A stretch of 59,787 nucleotides of DNA, from NCBI GenBank assembly GCA_030538255.1, contig JAUNUI010000021.1, positions 1 to 59,787 on the forward strand. The letters are read 5' to 3'. The DNA is from Pelistega sp. (lineage in GTDB: Bacteria; Pseudomonadota; Gammaproteobacteria; Burkholderiales; Burkholderiaceae_B). This document shows, piece after piece, positions 8,458 through 19,837 of this stretch. Under the pieces are notes generated by a model. The model had not been told where the DNA came from and did not search any database. It saw nothing but the letters and a program-made list of their open reading frames with translations. The translations under genes were made by a program, and so were the position numbers. The stretch's first letter is position 1. Each line of letters opens with the position of its first letter.

Positions 8458-9738
8458 CTACGCACCCTCACCCAAATTCGCTTGTCTCTGCGCCAGCATC
8501 TTAATCGCTAAATCTAAGGCCGCGCGCAGTGAAGCTGGATCAGCAATGCCCTGTCCTGCAATATCGAAGGCGGTGCCATGATCGACACTGGTGCGGATAA
8601 AGGGCAAGCCCACTGTCACATTCACGCCCTCATCCACACCGAGATACTTCACGGGGATAAGGCCTTGGTCGTGATACTGAGCCACGACGATATCGAACTC
8701 GCCGCGACGTGCCCGCATAAATATCGTATCGCCTGGGTAGGGTCCACTAACCCGAATACCTTGCGCTTGTAACTCAGCAATCACGGGGCTAATGACCCGT
8801 TCTTCCTCCCGTCCAAAGCGCCCTTCTTCGCCTGCATGGGGATTCAAGCCTGCCACAGCAATCCGTCCTTGTGGCAAGCCTAATAAGCTTAAGGCCTGTT
8901 GAGCTAAGCCAATCGTGATGCGCTGATTCTCTGCGGTAATCTGTGCAGGGACATCGGCCAGAGCGATATGGATCGTCGCGAGAATTACCCTCAACTCATC
9001 GTTCAAGAGCATCATACCAACATGCTCAACACCTGCTCGCTCGGCCAGAATTTCTGTATGCCCTGGGTAGTCATGTCCTGCTAATTTTAAAGACACTTTA
9101 TGTAAGGGTGCGGTCACTATAGCGCTAATCTTATCGGCCAAGGCATCATCAATCGCCTGAACCAAAAAGCGAAATGCTGCATCCCCAGCTTGCGCACTCG
9201 TTTGCCCATAAACGACTTGTTCATCTAGCGCCACGCCCGCATTAATAAAAGGAAGGATAATCGTTGCTTGACTTATCGGTGCTTGACTTATCTGCGCTTG
9301 AGAAACTTCTCCGCAAGCTGCCAACGGTTCGGTCTTGGCTGAGCGATGTACATCCGCAGCCTGAATAAGTCGGTCTATATTTCGTTCGCGCTGTTCACCC
9401 TGAGTATTCACGGTCTTACGCTCAGTCGCGCTCTCAGAATCACAAGACTCGCTTTGCTCAGCTGCGCTTATGGTCGTATTAACACCGCCCTGTCCCGTAG
9501 TCTGTGCGTATGCGCGATAACAGTCGCTTTTGCCATAAGCCTCAATACTCTCAAAGCACTGCAAACGCACTGAACTTGCACCGAGCAAATCAATCGCCCG
9601 CTGTAAACTAAAGCCATCGCCATACACCACGCAAGGCACATTAATCCCTTGCTGAAAAAGCTTAACGATCAATTCAGGACCAATGCCAGCGGCATCACCC
9701 ATCGTCAGGCCGATAGGTTTACAATCATCCATATACAT
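8458..9738 (-). CDS. pdxA: 4-hydroxythreonine-4-phosphate dehydrogenase PdxA
   Basis: Catalyses the NAD-dependent oxidation of 4-phosphohydroxythreonine, which supplies the amino-acetone unit for pyridoxine phosphate ring closure by PdxJ. Conserved segments include TMGDAAGIGPEL near the N-terminus, YPGHTEILAE (metal-binding His), LNPHAGEEGRFG, VAQYHDQGLIPVKY and LPFIRTSVDHGTAFD. The protein has 426 residues against about 330 in the family. The excess is an insertion at about 80-160, rich in Ser, Gln, Glu and Ala, which ends in a SQAQISQAPISQATI repeat; catalytic motifs lie outside it. The start could also be the second Met (residue 3). pdxH lies 8 kb away on the other strand. Confidence 0.93.
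   Translation of the reverse strand: MYMDDCKPIGLTMGDAAGIGPELIVKLFQQGINVPCVVYGDGFSLQRAIDLLGASSVRLQCFESIEAYGKSDCYRAYAQTTGQGGVNTTISAAEQSESCDSESATERKTVNTQGEQRERNIDRLIQAADVHRSAKTEPLAACGEVSQAQISQAPISQATIILPFINAGVALDEQVVYGQTSAQAGDAAFRFLVQAIDDALADKISAIVTAPLHKVSLKLAGHDYPGHTEILAERAGVEHVGMMLLNDELRVILATIHIALADVPAQITAENQRITIGLAQQALSLLGLPQGRIAVAGLNPHAGEEGRFGREEERVISPVIAELQAQGIRVSGPYPGDTIFMRARRGEFDIVVAQYHDQGLIPVKYLGVDEGVNVTVGLPFIRTSVDHGTAFDIAGQGIADPASLRAALDLAIKMLAQRQANLGEGA
9255..9500. repeat. low-complexity insertion inside pdxA
   Basis: This segment encodes residues about 80-160 of PdxA, which are absent from the usual 330-residue enzyme. Its 5' part on the plus strand holds short tandem repeats (GCTTGACTTATC, GCTTGACTTATC, GCGCTTGAG) that encode the SQAxI units. 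Confidence 0.6.
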
Positions 9739-9840
9739 TCACTCCTTTTTCCTTGCTGAACTACCCTGCCTTGAGTGTAGCACTCTGCACATTCACTATA
9801 CAGCGCTTAACGCTCAGCAACTCACGTTTTTCTAAGCTCT

Positions 9841-12800
9841 ATGAACTCTCAAATTCGTATTTTCGGCGCTCGACAAAACAGCCTTAAAAACCTTGATGTC
9901 GCCTTTAACACAGGTGAAATCACGGTCTTAACAGGGGTTTCGGGTTCGGGTAAAAGCTCGCTAGCTTTCGATACTTTATATGCTGAAGGTCAGCGTAAAT
10001 ATGTTGAAACCTTTTCCGCCTATGCGCGCCAATTCTTGGATCGCATGGACAAGCCGCAAGTGGACCATATTGAAGGCATCCTGCCCGCGATTGCGATTGA
10101 CCAGACTAACCCTGTGCGCAACTCACGCAGCTCGGTGGGTACCATGACCGAGCTGAATGACCACTTAAAATTGCTGTATGCACGCGTGGCGAATTTATAT
10201 TGCCGTGGCTGTGGCCAGGCTGTAAAAAAAGACCATGCCGAATCGATTTACCAACAATTAAAAAGTCTTAGTCAAGCGGCTCAAGACCCGCGCTTAGTGA
10301 TTAGCTTTGCGGTACGGGTGCCAGCTAACTACACCGAAGAAGAAATTACGAACTTCTTGCAACAGCAAGGCTATACGCGGATTCATGCGCAAGAACAACG
10401 CACTGAAGCCGTAAGCCCAGCCGCCACGAAGAAAGGCAAGAAAGCCAAAGCCGCTGAAACCTATCTTGAGTTGTATGTGGTGCAAGATCGTTTACGCTTG
10501 TCGAATGCTGAACCTGAACGAGTGATTGAGGCTTTAGAGGCTTGCTTAAAGCATGGGCAAGGGCATGTCCGTGTCTACGCACTTGACGATGAAGGGGCGG
10601 ATAAATACCAATGGAACTTTAGTCAGCACTTGCATTGCGCTAGCTGTAATATCAGCTATAAGCAACCGCTCTCAAGCACCTTCTCCTTCAACTCTCCGCT
10701 CGGTGCGTGTGAAACCTGTCGTGGCTTTGGTCGCACCATGGATATTGATTATGGTCTGGTGATTCCCGATGCAAGCAAATCCTTGGCCGATGGTGCTGTG
10801 CGCCCCTTTCAGTTGCCAAGCAATAAAGAGTGCCAAGATGATTTATTACGCCATGCCAAGACGGCAGGCATCCCCATCGATATCCCTTGGCAAGCACTGA
10901 ATGAGGAACAACAACAATGGGTGATTCAAGGGGTTGAGGATTTTAGTGATACCCGCCATGCTTGGAAAAATCAATGGTATGGGATTGCTCGCTTCTTTAA
11001 ATACCTAGAAGGCAAGGCTTATAAGATGCATGTACGCATCTTGCTCTCTAAATTCCGCAGCTATAATGTCTGCCCTGACTGCCAAGGCTCGCGCCTAAAA
11101 GCCGATGCCAATCTGTGGCGTATTGGCTCTCGGCCAGCTCCTGAAGGTGATACTTACCAACGCTTTATGCCAATTGGTGCCGCATGGGATCAGGCACAAC
11201 TCGATGCCCTGCCAGGCTTAGCCATCCATGATATGATGCGCTTGCCGATTAGCCGCTTAAAGACCTTCTTTGATAATGAAGATTTGATTACCGATGCGGC
11301 GGTTGAATTAGTTCTCGATGAAATTAAATCACGTTTAAACTATTTAAATGATGTGGGTCTTGGCTACTTAAGTCTCGATCGTCAAAGCCGTACCTTAAGT
11401 GGTGGTGAAGTCCAACGGATCAACCTCACCACAGCACTCGGCACCTCCCTAACCAATACCCTATTCGTTCTTGACGAGCCTTCGATTGGTTTACATCCGC
11501 GTGATATGGGTCGTATCGTAAGGGTGATGCAGCGACTACGCAATGCAGGTAATACCTTGGTGGTGGTTGAGCATGATCCACAAGTGATGATTGCCGCTGA
11601 CCGGATTCTGGATATTGGACCAGGCCCTGGTGAGCGTGGCGGTGAGATTGTATTTGATGGTACACCCGCCGAACTACGCCAAGCCCCTACCTTAACGGGG
11701 CAATATTTAGGTAATCGCTTACGGGTTGAAGCACCGCGCCCTATGCAAGTCAGCGATCGTACACCACGTCTGCTGATCGAAGGTGTGCAAGCGAATAACC
11801 TCAAGAATATTGATGTCGCCTTCCCGCTTGGCCGCATGGTCTGCGTTACCGGCGTCTCAGGCTCAGGTAAATCCACACTGATTCAAGATGTGCTACATCC
11901 TGCACTCTTAAAGCATTTCGGTCAAGGTACACAAGCCCCGGGCAGCTATCGCCACTTGCTTGGCGCTGAACAACTGAGCGATGTGGTGATGGTCGATCAA
12001 AGTCCCATCGGTAAAACCGCACGCTCTAATCCCGCCAGTTATGTCGGCGCCTTCAATGCAATTCGCAAGCTGTTTGCCCAAGCGCCCTTAGCCCGTGAGC
12101 GTGGCTATACTGCCGGCACCTTCAGCTTTAACAGTGGCGATGGCCGTTGCCCTGGCTGTGGCGGTACGGGCTTTGAACATGTTGAGATGCAATTCTTATC
12201 CGATGTTTATCTACGTTGTCCTGATTGCAATGGCCAACGCTTTAGACCTGAAGTATTAGAAGTACGCCTAGAACATCTTGGTCAATCGGCGAATATTGCT
12301 GATGTCTTAGAGATGACGGTCAGTGAAGCCCTGAATTTCTTTAAGGGTCTTAAAGAAGTCCAGTATAGCCTGCAACCCTTAGTCGATGTAGGTTTGGAGT
12401 ATGTGGCCTTAGGTCAGCCAGTACCTACCTTATCAGGGGGTGAAGCACAGCGCTTAAAACTCGCAGGCCATCTGGTCGAGGCCGCTAAGTTAGGGCAAAA
12501 GGCCCAAACTCTTGCCTATAAGGGTGCGCTTTTCCTATTTGATGAACCGACTACGGGCTTACACTTCGACGATGTCGCTCGACTGATGCGTGCCTTCCGT
12601 AAATTATTAGCGGCTGGGCACTCTCTGATTATTATTGAACACAATATTGATGTCATTCGTGCTGCCGATTGGATTATTGATTTAGGGCCTGAGGGCGGTG
12701 AACAAGGTGGTTATGTCGTTGCTCAAGGCACGCCAGAACATATTCGCTCGGTCAACACCTCACATACAGGTCAGGCCTTAAGTGCTTATGAAGATGAGAT

Positions 12801-15489
12801 TGTCATCGATAGCACGGAAGTCAGCGAAGCCGCTACAGCCTATCAAGTGGCTCAGGCACGGCCTAGTCAAATCGAAATTCTGAATGCCCGTGAGCATAAT
12901 CTTAAGGGCTTATCGGTCACGATTCCGCATAATGTTTTTACGGTGATTACGGGTGTCTCTGGCTCAGGCAAATCGACACTGGCTTTTGATATTTTATTTA
13001 ATGAAGGGCAACGCCGTTATTTGGAATCGTTGAATGCCTATGCCCGTGCGGTGGTACAACCGGCAGGCAAACCTGATGTCGATGCGATATATGGCATTGC
13101 CCCTACCGTGGCGATTGAACAGCGTACCAGTCGTGGCGGTCGTAAATCCACCGTGGGCACCATGACAGAAATTCATCACTTCTTGCGTCTCTTATACGTC
13201 AAGCTCGGTGTGCAATATTGCCCAAGCTGTCAGGTCCCCGTAGAGCCACAAAGCAAAGAGCAGATTCAAGCCATCATTATGCGCGACTATAAGGGTCAAC
13301 GCATTGGCTTATTGGCGCCCCTGGTGACAGCTCGTAAGGGCTACTATACGGATTTAGCCAAATGGGCGGATAGCAAGGGTTTCACTCACCTGCGTGTGGA
13401 TGGTGAATTTATTCCTGTCTCCCCATGGCCACGCCTGGATCGTTATAAGGAGCATACGATTGAGTTGCCTATCGCCGATTTCGTGGTGGATGCGAAAGAT
13501 GAAAAAACACTGTCGGAGGCCTTAAGCCAAGCCTTACAGCATGGTCAAGGACTCTGTAGCATTCTCTATCCCTTGGATCGTGAACAGGAAATTGAAACGC
13601 AAGATTTGCAGCAACAACATTTTTCCACTAAACGTGTCTGTCCTTCATGCAGCACTAGCTACCCTGAACCAGATCCTCGCCTTTTCTCTTATAACTCACG
13701 GCATGGTTGGTGTACCACCTGCTTTGGCACAGGTCAGCTGATTCCGAACTTTGATGCGGAACAGACGGGTGAAGAAACACAATGGTTAGGTGATGAAGAA
13801 ACGAATTATTTGGGCAAATGCTTAAGTTGCGATGGTACACGTCTTAACCCAGTAGCACGTGCCGTGCAATGGCAAGATCGCTCGATTACCGACATTAGCC
13901 TCATGTCGATTCAAGAAGCTCAGGCGTTCTTTACGGGCTTACGCCTAGACCCACGTCAAGCTGAAATTGCCCGTGACATCTTAAGTGAAATTCAGAATCG
14001 CTTGAACTTTATGTCTTCCGTCGGTTTAAATTATTTAAACTTAGACCGTTCAGCGCCAACGCTATCGGGTGGTGAGGCGCAACGCATTCGTCTCGCGGCG
14101 CAACTAGGCTCTAACTTACAAGGGGTTTGTTATATCTTAGACGAGCCCACTATCGGCTTGCACCCACGTGATAATCAAATCTTGCTAAATGCCTTAAGTA
14201 AATTAGAGGGCAATGGCAATACCCTCGTGGTGGTTGAACACGATGAAGATACGATTCGCCGTGCTGAACATATTATTGACATCGGCCCTGGCGCAGGCGT
14301 GCGTGGTGGTACCGTGGTTGCCCAAGGGACTTATGAAGATATTATTAATAGCCCTGAATCCTTAACCGGCAAGTACTTGGCTCACCCCTTACAACACCCA
14401 CTCAATCCACGTCGCCCCGTGACAGGAGAGATTGATTGGCTGGAAGTACAAGGCGCTAATCTGCATAATCTGCAGAATGTGAATGCCCGCTTGCCCTTGA
14501 ATCGACTCTCGGTCATTACGGGAGTCTCAGGCTCAGGTAAATCAAGCTTAGCCCGCGATGTCCTGTTAGAGAACGTCAAGATGGTATTGGCGAATCAGGA
14601 AACACCGACTTGGCAAGGCTGTGAGCGCATTGAGGGATGGCAGAAGCTTGACCGCGTACTCGAAGTCGATCAAACCCCGATTGGCAAGACGCCACGCTCA
14701 TGTCCTGCTACCTATATTGGTTTCTGGGATGATGTGCGCCAACAATTTGCGCAGACACGCGAAGCTAAGCTACGTGGTTGGACAGCCTCACGCTTCTCCT
14801 TTAATACGGGTGATGGTCGTTGTCCTGTTTGTGAAGGGCAAGGTATGCGTACCGTCGAGATGAGTTTCTTACCTGATATTAAAGTCCCTTGCGAAGAATG
14901 CCATGGAGAGCGCTTTAACAATGAAACATTATCCATTCGCTTACGTGAAAAATCGGTTGGCGAAGTCTTACGCATGGAAGTGGATGATGCAATTAGCTAC
15001 TTTGCGGCACACCCTAAAGTCTCACGCAGCTTACAACTGATGCAAGATGTGGGTCTGGGTTATCTCACCTTAGGACAACCCTCACCCACCCTCTCTGGCG
15101 GTGAAGCACAACGCATTAAATTGGTATCGGAACTCGTCAAGGCACGATTGGATGAAGGCGTGATTAAAACTGGTCGTGCATCCACTCGCCCACATACCCT
15201 GTATATCCTTGATGAACCTACGGTTGGCCTATCTATGGCCGATGTAGAAAAGCTCATCCACGTCTTGCACCGCCTGGTTGATGCGGGCAATACCGTGGTG
15301 GTCATTGAGCATAATCTCGATATTATGGCCGAAGCCGATTACGTGATTGATTTAGGTCCTGAAGGGGGTACGGGCGGTGGACATATTGTGGCTAGCGGTA
15401 CCCCTGAGGACCTTATTGAGTTGAAAGCGCATTCACATACGGGCGCGGTTTTGGATGAGTTCATGAATGGCGCTGTTCGCCAAGGCTAA
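9841..15489 (+). CDS. uvrA: double-length excinuclease subunit UvrA (two UvrA units in one chain)
   Basis: UvrA is the damage-sensing ATPase of nucleotide excision repair and normally works as a dimer of about 940 residues. This gene encodes 1882 residues: one UvrA-like unit at 1-1000, a short linker, and another at 1010-1882. All four ATPase domains look complete. Walker A GVSGSGKS is at 32, 671, 1038 and 1561; LSGGE at 519, 864, 1408 and 1751; Walker B with DEP at 541, 897, 1430 and 1787. Both units keep their zinc cysteines (266/269/290/293 and 770/773/793/796; 1267/1270/1291/1294 and 1661/1664/1684/1687). The halves are clearly diverged, so this is an old fusion. Double-length UvrA proteins are known in some bacteria; whether a normal uvrA exists elsewhere cannot be seen here. 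The 3' end overlaps tcdA. Confidence 0.9.
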   Translation: MNSQIRIFGARQNSLKNLDVAFNTGEITVLTGVSGSGKSSLAFDTLYAEGQRKYVETFSAYARQFLDRMDKPQVDHIEGILPAIAIDQTNPVRNSRSSVGTMTELNDHLKLLYARVANLYCRGCGQAVKKDHAESIYQQLKSLSQAAQDPRLVISFAVRVPANYTEEEITNFLQQQGYTRIHAQEQRTEAVSPAATKKGKKAKAAETYLELYVVQDRLRLSNAEPERVIEALEACLKHGQGHVRVYALDDEGADKYQWNFSQHLHCASCNISYKQPLSSTFSFNSPLGACETCRGFGRTMDIDYGLVIPDASKSLADGAVRPFQLPSNKECQDDLLRHAKTAGIPIDIPWQALNEEQQQWVIQGVEDFSDTRHAWKNQWYGIARFFKYLEGKAYKMHVRILLSKFRSYNVCPDCQGSRLKADANLWRIGSRPAPEGDTYQRFMPIGAAWDQAQLDALPGLAIHDMMRLPISRLKTFFDNEDLITDAAVELVLDEIKSRLNYLNDVGLGYLSLDRQSRTLSGGEVQRINLTTALGTSLTNTLFVLDEPSIGLHPRDMGRIVRVMQRLRNAGNTLVVVEHDPQVMIAADRILDIGPGPGERGGEIVFDGTPAELRQAPTLTGQYLGNRLRVEAPRPMQVSDRTPRLLIEGVQANNLKNIDVAFPLGRMVCVTGVSGSGKSTLIQDVLHPALLKHFGQGTQAPGSYRHLLGAEQLSDVVMVDQSPIGKTARSNPASYVGAFNAIRKLFAQAPLARERGYTAGTFSFNSGDGRCPGCGGTGFEHVEMQFLSDVYLRCPDCNGQRFRPEVLEVRLEHLGQSANIADVLEMTVSEALNFFKGLKEVQYSLQPLVDVGLEYVALGQPVPTLSGGEAQRLKLAGHLVEAAKLGQKAQTLAYKGALFLFDEPTTGLHFDDVARLMRAFRKLLAAGHSLIIIEHNIDVIRAADWIIDLGPEGGEQGGYVVAQGTPEHIRSVNTSHTGQALSAYEDEIVIDSTEVSEAATAYQVAQARPSQIEILNAREHNLKGLSVTIPHNVFTVITGVSGSGKSTLAFDILFNEGQRRYLESLNAYARAVVQPAGKPDVDAIYGIAPTVAIEQRTSRGGRKSTVGTMTEIHHFLRLLYVKLGVQYCPSCQVPVEPQSKEQIQAIIMRDYKGQRIGLLAPLVTARKGYYTDLAKWADSKGFTHLRVDGEFIPVSPWPRLDRYKEHTIELPIADFVVDAKDEKTLSEALSQALQHGQGLCSILYPLDREQEIETQDLQQQHFSTKRVCPSCSTSYPEPDPRLFSYNSRHGWCTTCFGTGQLIPNFDAEQTGEETQWLGDEETNYLGKCLSCDGTRLNPVARAVQWQDRSITDISLMSIQEAQAFFTGLRLDPRQAEIARDILSEIQNRLNFMSSVGLNYLNLDRSAPTLSGGEAQRIRLAAQLGSNLQGVCYILDEPTIGLHPRDNQILLNALSKLEGNGNTLVVVEHDEDTIRRAEHIIDIGPGAGVRGGTVVAQGTYEDIINSPESLTGKYLAHPLQHPLNPRRPVTGEIDWLEVQGANLHNLQNVNARLPLNRLSVITGVSGSGKSSLARDVLLENVKMVLANQETPTWQGCERIEGWQKLDRVLEVDQTPIGKTPRSCPATYIGFWDDVRQQFAQTREAKLRGWTASRFSFNTGDGRCPVCEGQGMRTVEMSFLPDIKVPCEECHGERFNNETLSIRLREKSVGEVLRMEVDDAISYFAAHPKVSRSLQLMQDVGLGYLTLGQPSPTLSGGEAQRIKLVSELVKARLDEGVIKTGRASTRPHTLYILDEPTVGLSMADVEKLIHVLHRLVDAGNTVVVIEHNLDIMAEADYVIDLGPEGGTGGGHIVASGTPEDLIELKAHSHTGAVLDEFMNGAVRQG

Positions 15490-16374
15490 ACCCATGCTTG
15501 CTGTGACCATCACACTGGAACCATAGCCAGCGCATGACAAGCCCTGCGGGGCTTGCACTGGCGATACTGCTTGAGCTTGGGCTTGCGGCGCCGTATTAAG
15601 CTGAGAAGTTTCAGGAGCATGTCCCTCAGCTTCAGCCTCAGGTGATGGTGCAAGCTGAGCTTGCTGCGCTACTTGTTCGTGTGCTGCCGCTTGGTTTTGC
15701 CACAAGCTCGGTAACTGTGCGGGTTGATCAAACCAGAAGCAACGCACTTTCATCGGCGCAACCTTCTTTAAGGCCTTGCCGTGGGCATCAGAGCCTTTTG
15801 CAAAGCCATATTGCTTACGTAAGATAGTACGGATACGACCGAGTAAATTATCATTGCGAGCATGGGCAATATCAGTTTGCTTTAAGCTTAAGACATCTGT
15901 CTTACCACCTGCGCCACCACACATATAAAACCCAATCTTGACCTCACGAGCGGCAAGCAGCATGGCAACTTTCGCCTGAACCTGATCAGTACAATCGAGC
16001 AATAAATCAGGTTGATACTGCGCTAATAAGGGCGCAATATTCTCTGCATCAATAAAATCATCAATCAGATTCACCTGACAGTCTGGATTAATCTGCGCAA
16101 TCCGTTCGCGCATGGCTTCTACCTTAGCCATACCCACCGTGCTATCCAAGGCATGAACCTGACGATTAATATTCGACTCAGCCACGTGGTCCAAATCAGC
16201 CAAGGTCAGTTGCCCAACCCCTGATCGTGCTAGCGCCTCAACGGCCCATGAGCCTACGCCACCAATGCCGGCAAGCATCACATGCGATTGAGCTAGCACC
16301 TGGTTCGCAGCCTCACCATAAAGACGTGCCAAACTACTAAAACGTCGGCTAGTATTACTCTCGAAATTATCCAT
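15433..16374 (-). CDS. tcdA: tRNA threonylcarbamoyladenosine dehydratase TcdA
   Basis: An E1/ThiF-like ATP-dependent enzyme that cyclises t6A37 of tRNA to ct6A. The nucleotide motif GIGGVGSWAVEALARSG is at 37-53, followed by LADLDHVAESNINRQ, LDCTDQVQAK and RKQYGFAKGSDAHGKALKK, all family signatures. The C-terminal LSCAGYGSSVMVTASMG is the usual TcdA ending. The protein has 313 residues against about 270; residues about 221-277 are an Ala/Gln/Pro/Glu-rich insertion just before that ending. The last 57 bases overlap the uvrA 3' end in convergent orientation. Sua5, which makes the t6A precursor, is also in this window. Confidence 0.92.
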   Translation of the reverse strand: MDNFESNTSRRFSSLARLYGEAANQVLAQSHVMLAGIGGVGSWAVEALARSGVGQLTLADLDHVAESNINRQVHALDSTVGMAKVEAMRERIAQINPDCQVNLIDDFIDAENIAPLLAQYQPDLLLDCTDQVQAKVAMLLAAREVKIGFYMCGGAGGKTDVLSLKQTDIAHARNDNLLGRIRTILRKQYGFAKGSDAHGKALKKVAPMKVRCFWFDQPAQLPSLWQNQAAAHEQVAQQAQLAPSPEAEAEGHAPETSQLNTAPQAQAQAVSPVQAPQGLSCAGYGSSVMVTASMGLALANSAIHELIQNRARM

Positions 16375-16440
16375 TTTGTCAAAATTTAATCTATACTAAG
16401 TGTTATTGTAGTATGAATTTTTTTCTTATTTGCACTATCC

Positions 16441-17106
16441 GTGAACCCTATTAAAACCCCTAGCCAAAAAGCCTTGGCACATATGCAATCGTTTCGCCTC
16501 TGGACTGAAGAAGAGCGTGAGACTTCTCTACAACAAACACTTGCCCAGCTCGATGAACTCAAGGACATCTGGATCTTTGGTTATGGTTCCTTGATCTGGC
16601 GCCCTGAATTCGAATTCGTCGAAGAACGTCATGCGACTTTATTGGGTTACAGTCGTTCGCTATGCCTCTGGTCCTGCGTCAATCGTGGCACGCCAGAGCT
16701 GCCTGGTCTGGTATTTGGTCTACAAGAAGGCGGCATTTGCGAAGGCAAGGTGTATCGTCTACCGAATAAGGACTTGATGGAGCAGTTTCGTGCCCTCTGG
16801 AAGCGTGAAATGCCTTCCGACTCCTACATCGCTTCATGGCTCAAATGCGAAACCGAGCAAGGCCCCGTCACGGCTCTTGCTTTCGTCATGGATCAAGGCA
16901 CACATGCCTATGCAGGTGACTTAACAGAAGAAGAGACCCTGGATATTGTGATGAGCGCGAGCGGTAATTATGGCCCCTGCTATGAATATGTGATTGAGAC
17001 AAGCGAGGCCTTACATAAAGCCCAAATTCAAGATGAGCACTTGGCTGAATTGTCGCGCCTGATCAAGCATCGCTTAGAGCATAAGCATAACGCTATCACT
17101 GAGTAA
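16441..17106 (+). CDS. ChaC-type gamma-glutamylcyclotransferase
   Basis: A glutathione-specific gamma-glutamylcyclotransferase that releases 5-oxoproline from glutathione (ChaC family), 221 residues. It has the substrate-binding motif FGYGSLIWRPEFE at about 43-55, followed by CLWSCVNRGTPELPGLVFGL and CEGKVYRLP as in ChaC. The annotated start is GTG at 16441; an in-frame ATG at 16483 would also leave the domain intact, and neither has a good ribosome binding site. The gene is divergent from tcdA with a 66-bp gap. Confidence 0.85.
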   Translation: MNPIKTPSQKALAHMQSFRLWTEEERETSLQQTLAQLDELKDIWIFGYGSLIWRPEFEFVEERHATLLGYSRSLCLWSCVNRGTPELPGLVFGLQEGGICEGKVYRLPNKDLMEQFRALWKREMPSDSYIASWLKCETEQGPVTALAFVMDQGTHAYAGDLTEEETLDIVMSASGNYGPCYEYVIETSEALHKAQIQDEHLAELSRLIKHRLEHKHNAITE

Positions 17107-17217
17107 CTTAGCGCAGCAGTATAATCCTGTCACTGTGTGGCTAGATGACTTAGAGTATTACGTTGTAACTGAGTGATTTCTGTGTAGTCTTACATGCCGC
17201 CGCATTATAGGCTAATC

Positions 17218-17269
17218 AGCCTTCACATTATGCTAAATGTAAGATTACGAGCCTTCGCAGTATGCTAAA
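17218..17269. repeat. 32-bp-period direct repeat before pdxH
   Basis: AGCCTTCxCAxTATGCTAAA occurs at 17218-17237 and 17250-17269, differing at two positions, about 30 bases upstream of the pdxH start. The rest of the 190-bp gap after chaC also shows degenerate repeats of its stop region (ACTGAGT near 17096 and 17168). Confidence 0.7.
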
Positions 17270-17298
17270 CTTAGGCTTTTACTTTAACGGGTTTTATC

Positions 17299-17931
17299 AT
17301 GTCTCTTGCTGATTTGCGCCAAGTTTACGACAAAGATATCTTGTTGGAATCACAGATTAATCCTAATCCTTTCGAGCAATTTAAGGTGTGGTTTGATCGT
17401 GCTCGTGAAGAAGGTGGTTTAGAGCCTAACGCCATGACGGTCTCTACGGTTAATGCGCAGGGGCAACCCTCATCGCGCACCTGCTTACTCAAGGGCGTGG
17501 AACAAGATAACTTTATCTTCTTCACCAACTACGAGTCACATAAGGGACATGACTTGGCCAACAACCCGAACATTAGCTTGCTATTTTTCTGGATGGTGCA
17601 GCAACGTCAAGTGCATATTAATGGTCATGTGGAAAAGCTTAGCAAAGCGGATTCAAGCGCCTACTTTAATTCCCGTCCTCTAGGCTCACGTATCGGTGCT
17701 TGGGCATCACGCCAAAGCCAAGCAATCACGCGTGAAGAGTTAGAGCAACGCTATGCCGATATCGAAGCGCAATATGGTGAGAATGTGCCTAAACCCCCAC
17801 ATTGGGGTGGTTATCGCGTGATTCCTCGCAGCATTGAGTTCTGGCAAGGCCGTCCATCACGTCTACATGATCGCATTATCTTCACTCGCAACGCTGAAGA
17901 CCAGTGGGTCTTTACGCGTCTTTCTCCTTAA
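17299..17931 (+). CDS. pdxH: pyridoxamine 5'-phosphate oxidase PdxH
   Basis: An FMN-dependent oxidase that converts pyridoxine or pyridoxamine 5'-phosphate to pyridoxal 5'-phosphate. At 210 residues it has the normal length. Family signatures include MTVSTVNAQGQPSSRTCLLKG, FFTNYESHKGHDL, QRQVHINGHVEKL, SRIGAWASRQSQ and the C-terminal PPHWGGYRVIPRSIEFWQG with RLHDRIIF. It is the first gene of a three-gene operon: the flavin reductase gene starts 15 bases after it, and the oxidoreductase overlaps that gene. Confidence 0.96.
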   Translation: MSLADLRQVYDKDILLESQINPNPFEQFKVWFDRAREEGGLEPNAMTVSTVNAQGQPSSRTCLLKGVEQDNFIFFTNYESHKGHDLANNPNISLLFFWMVQQRQVHINGHVEKLSKADSSAYFNSRPLGSRIGAWASRQSQAITREELEQRYADIEAQYGENVPKPPHWGGYRVIPRSIEFWQGRPSRLHDRIIFTRNAEDQWVFTRLSP

Positions 17932-17946
17932 GAGGTTGAGTATTCT

Positions 17947-18486
17947 ATGGCTGTTCGACTGAGTAATTTTGATCAGACTCAATTTCGTCAGGCTCTAGGT
18001 CGCTTTGCCACAGGAGTAACGATTATTACCACGGCCCATCCCGATACGGGCGAACCCTTGGGGATTACCGTGAGTTCGTTTAACTCATTGTCGATGAAGC
18101 CGCCTCTAGTGCTGTGGAATCTACAGACTTCCTCTAGCCTATTAGATGTGTATCAGCGTGTTGAGCGCTACAACATTCATGTACTCAGCGCTGAACAGAT
18201 GGCTCTAGCGGCACAATTCTCACGCGGCCCTCAAGAGCAACGCTTTGAGAATGTGGAATACAGTATAAATGAATTTGGTATTCCAAAATTAGCGGAATAC
18301 TGCTCTGCCGCTTGGTTTGAATGCTATAACCGCAGTCGTTATCTCGAAGGCGATCACTTAATTATGGTCGGCCAAGTCGAGCGCTGTGATCACAGTGACC
18401 ATATGCCCTTAGTCTTTCATGCGGGTAGCTTTGACCTGACCCCTATTCGTTCTAAAACTTCGAGACAGGATAATTCTTGTGAGTAA
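17947..18486 (+). CDS. flavin reductase domain protein
   Basis: A 179-residue protein of the flavin reductase-like (split-barrel FMN-binding) family, related to the reductase partners of two-component flavin monooxygenases. The motif [14 protein letters not shown] at about 19-32, then [21 protein letters not shown], is diagnostic, as is [15 protein letters not shown]. Electrons would come from NAD(P)H, and FMN or FAD is the likely product. Its acceptor enzyme is not obvious; the FAD oxidoreductase that overlaps it by eight bases may be coexpressed rather than a partner. It lies 15 bases after pdxH, whose own cofactor is FMN. Confidence 0.85.
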   Translation: MAVRLSNFDQTQFRQALGRFATGVTIITTAHPDTGEPLGITVSSFNSLSMKPPLVLWNLQTSSSLLDVYQRVERYNIHVLSAEQMALAAQFSRGPQEQRFENVEYSINEFGIPKLAEYCSAAWFECYNRSRYLEGDHLIMVGQVERCDHSDHMPLVFHAGSFDLTPIRSKTSRQDNSCE

Positions 18487-19591
18487 TGATGTTGAATGTT
18501 TAATTATTGGCGCGGGTGTAGTCGGCTTAGCCATTGCACGGCGTATAGCCATGACGGGTAAATCAGTGCTCGTTCTTGAAGCCAATGAAGGCATTGGCAT
18601 GGAAGTCAGTGCGCGTAACTCGGAAGTCATCCATGCTGGCTTATACTACCCTAAAGATAGTTTAAAAGCGAAGTTTTGTGTTGAGGGCAAGCAGCAACTC
18701 TATGCGTATTGTGCTGTTAAGGGCATTCATCACCAACGCCTCGGCAAGCTTCTCGTCGCCACCCACCCTGAGCAAATTCAGAAATTCGAACAGATAAAAC
18801 AAACCGCTCGTGCTAATGGGGTTGATGATTTAGAAGATCTCGATCAGGCGCAAGCTCAAGCTTTAGAGCCTAATCTACACTGTGTCGCCGCCTTATATTC
18901 ACCATCAACGGGGATTGTCGATAGCCATGGTTTAATGTTGGCCTTACAAGGCGATGCCGAGCATCATGATGCGCAGTTTGTCTTTCGTTCCCCTTTACTA
19001 GGCTTACGCGTGACACCTAGCGGCTTTATCTGCCAAGTCGGTGGTGCTGAAGCCACCGAAATCAGTAGTGATATCGTGATTAATGCAGCAGGCCTACATG
19101 CCCCAGCATTGGCACGCCAATTTAATGGTTTAGATGCGAAATTTATTCCGCAAGATTATTATTGCCGCGGTACCTACTTTAGCCTCAGTGGTAAGACCCC
19201 CTTTCAACATCTAATTTACCCGATGCCAAGTTCTTCTGGCTTAGGCGTGCATCTGACCTTGGATCTTGGCGGACAAGCCAAATTCGGTCCCGATACCGAA
19301 TGGATTGATGGTATTGATTACGCTCTTGATGAAAGCCGCATCGATAGTTTCTATCAAGCCGTACGCGAGTATTGGCCTGAGTTGAAAGACGGCAGCTTAC
19401 AACCCGCCTATACGGGCATTCGACCTAAGATTGTGGGTCCACATGAGTTAGCTGCTGACTTTATGATTACAGGACCGCAAAGCCATGGCGTGAAGAACCT
19501 GATTAATTTATTTGGGATTGAATCGCCAGGCCTGACCTCCTGCTTAGCTATCGCTGATTATGTGGAAGATTTATTGGCTGCTTCTCAGTAA
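18479..19591 (+). CDS. FAD-dependent oxidoreductase, L-2-hydroxyglutarate oxidase-like
   Basis: A DAO-family flavoprotein of 370 residues. The dinucleotide-binding motif is [17 protein letters not shown] at about 8-24, followed by [27 protein letters not shown], a stretch typical of L-2-hydroxyglutarate dehydrogenase/oxidase and its relatives. The middle has [11 protein letters not shown] and [12 protein letters not shown]. The C-terminal part has [11 protein letters not shown] and [20 protein letters not shown]. The start is GTG at 18479, eight bases inside the flavin reductase gene, which implies translational coupling. The precise substrate is not fixed by the sequence. Confidence 0.83.
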   Translation: MSNDVECLIIGAGVVGLAIARRIAMTGKSVLVLEANEGIGMEVSARNSEVIHAGLYYPKDSLKAKFCVEGKQQLYAYCAVKGIHHQRLGKLLVATHPEQIQKFEQIKQTARANGVDDLEDLDQAQAQALEPNLHCVAALYSPSTGIVDSHGLMLALQGDAEHHDAQFVFRSPLLGLRVTPSGFICQVGGAEATEISSDIVINAAGLHAPALARQFNGLDAKFIPQDYYCRGTYFSLSGKTPFQHLIYPMPSSSGLGVHLTLDLGGQAKFGPDTEWIDGIDYALDESRIDSFYQAVREYWPELKDGSLQPAYTGIRPKIVGPHELAADFMITGPQSHGVKNLINLFGIESPGLTSCLAIADYVEDLLAASQ

Positions 19592-19837
19592 GATCTTGAA
19601 TATAGGCTTAATAAACTTATAGATAGCAGCTTAATAGGCTAGCCGCACCACATGATAGACCTGGAAGCGACTTAAAGCTTATGAAAAGCCGCTTGATATC
19701 AATCAGCGACTTAGTTGAAATAAAAGCCACTAAAATAAAACAATTAGCGATTTGTTTGAGATATAAGCCACTTGTTCAAACAATTAGCGACGATACTTTT
19801 TTACGACCTTTTTTAAATACCATCACCCATTTTTGCC

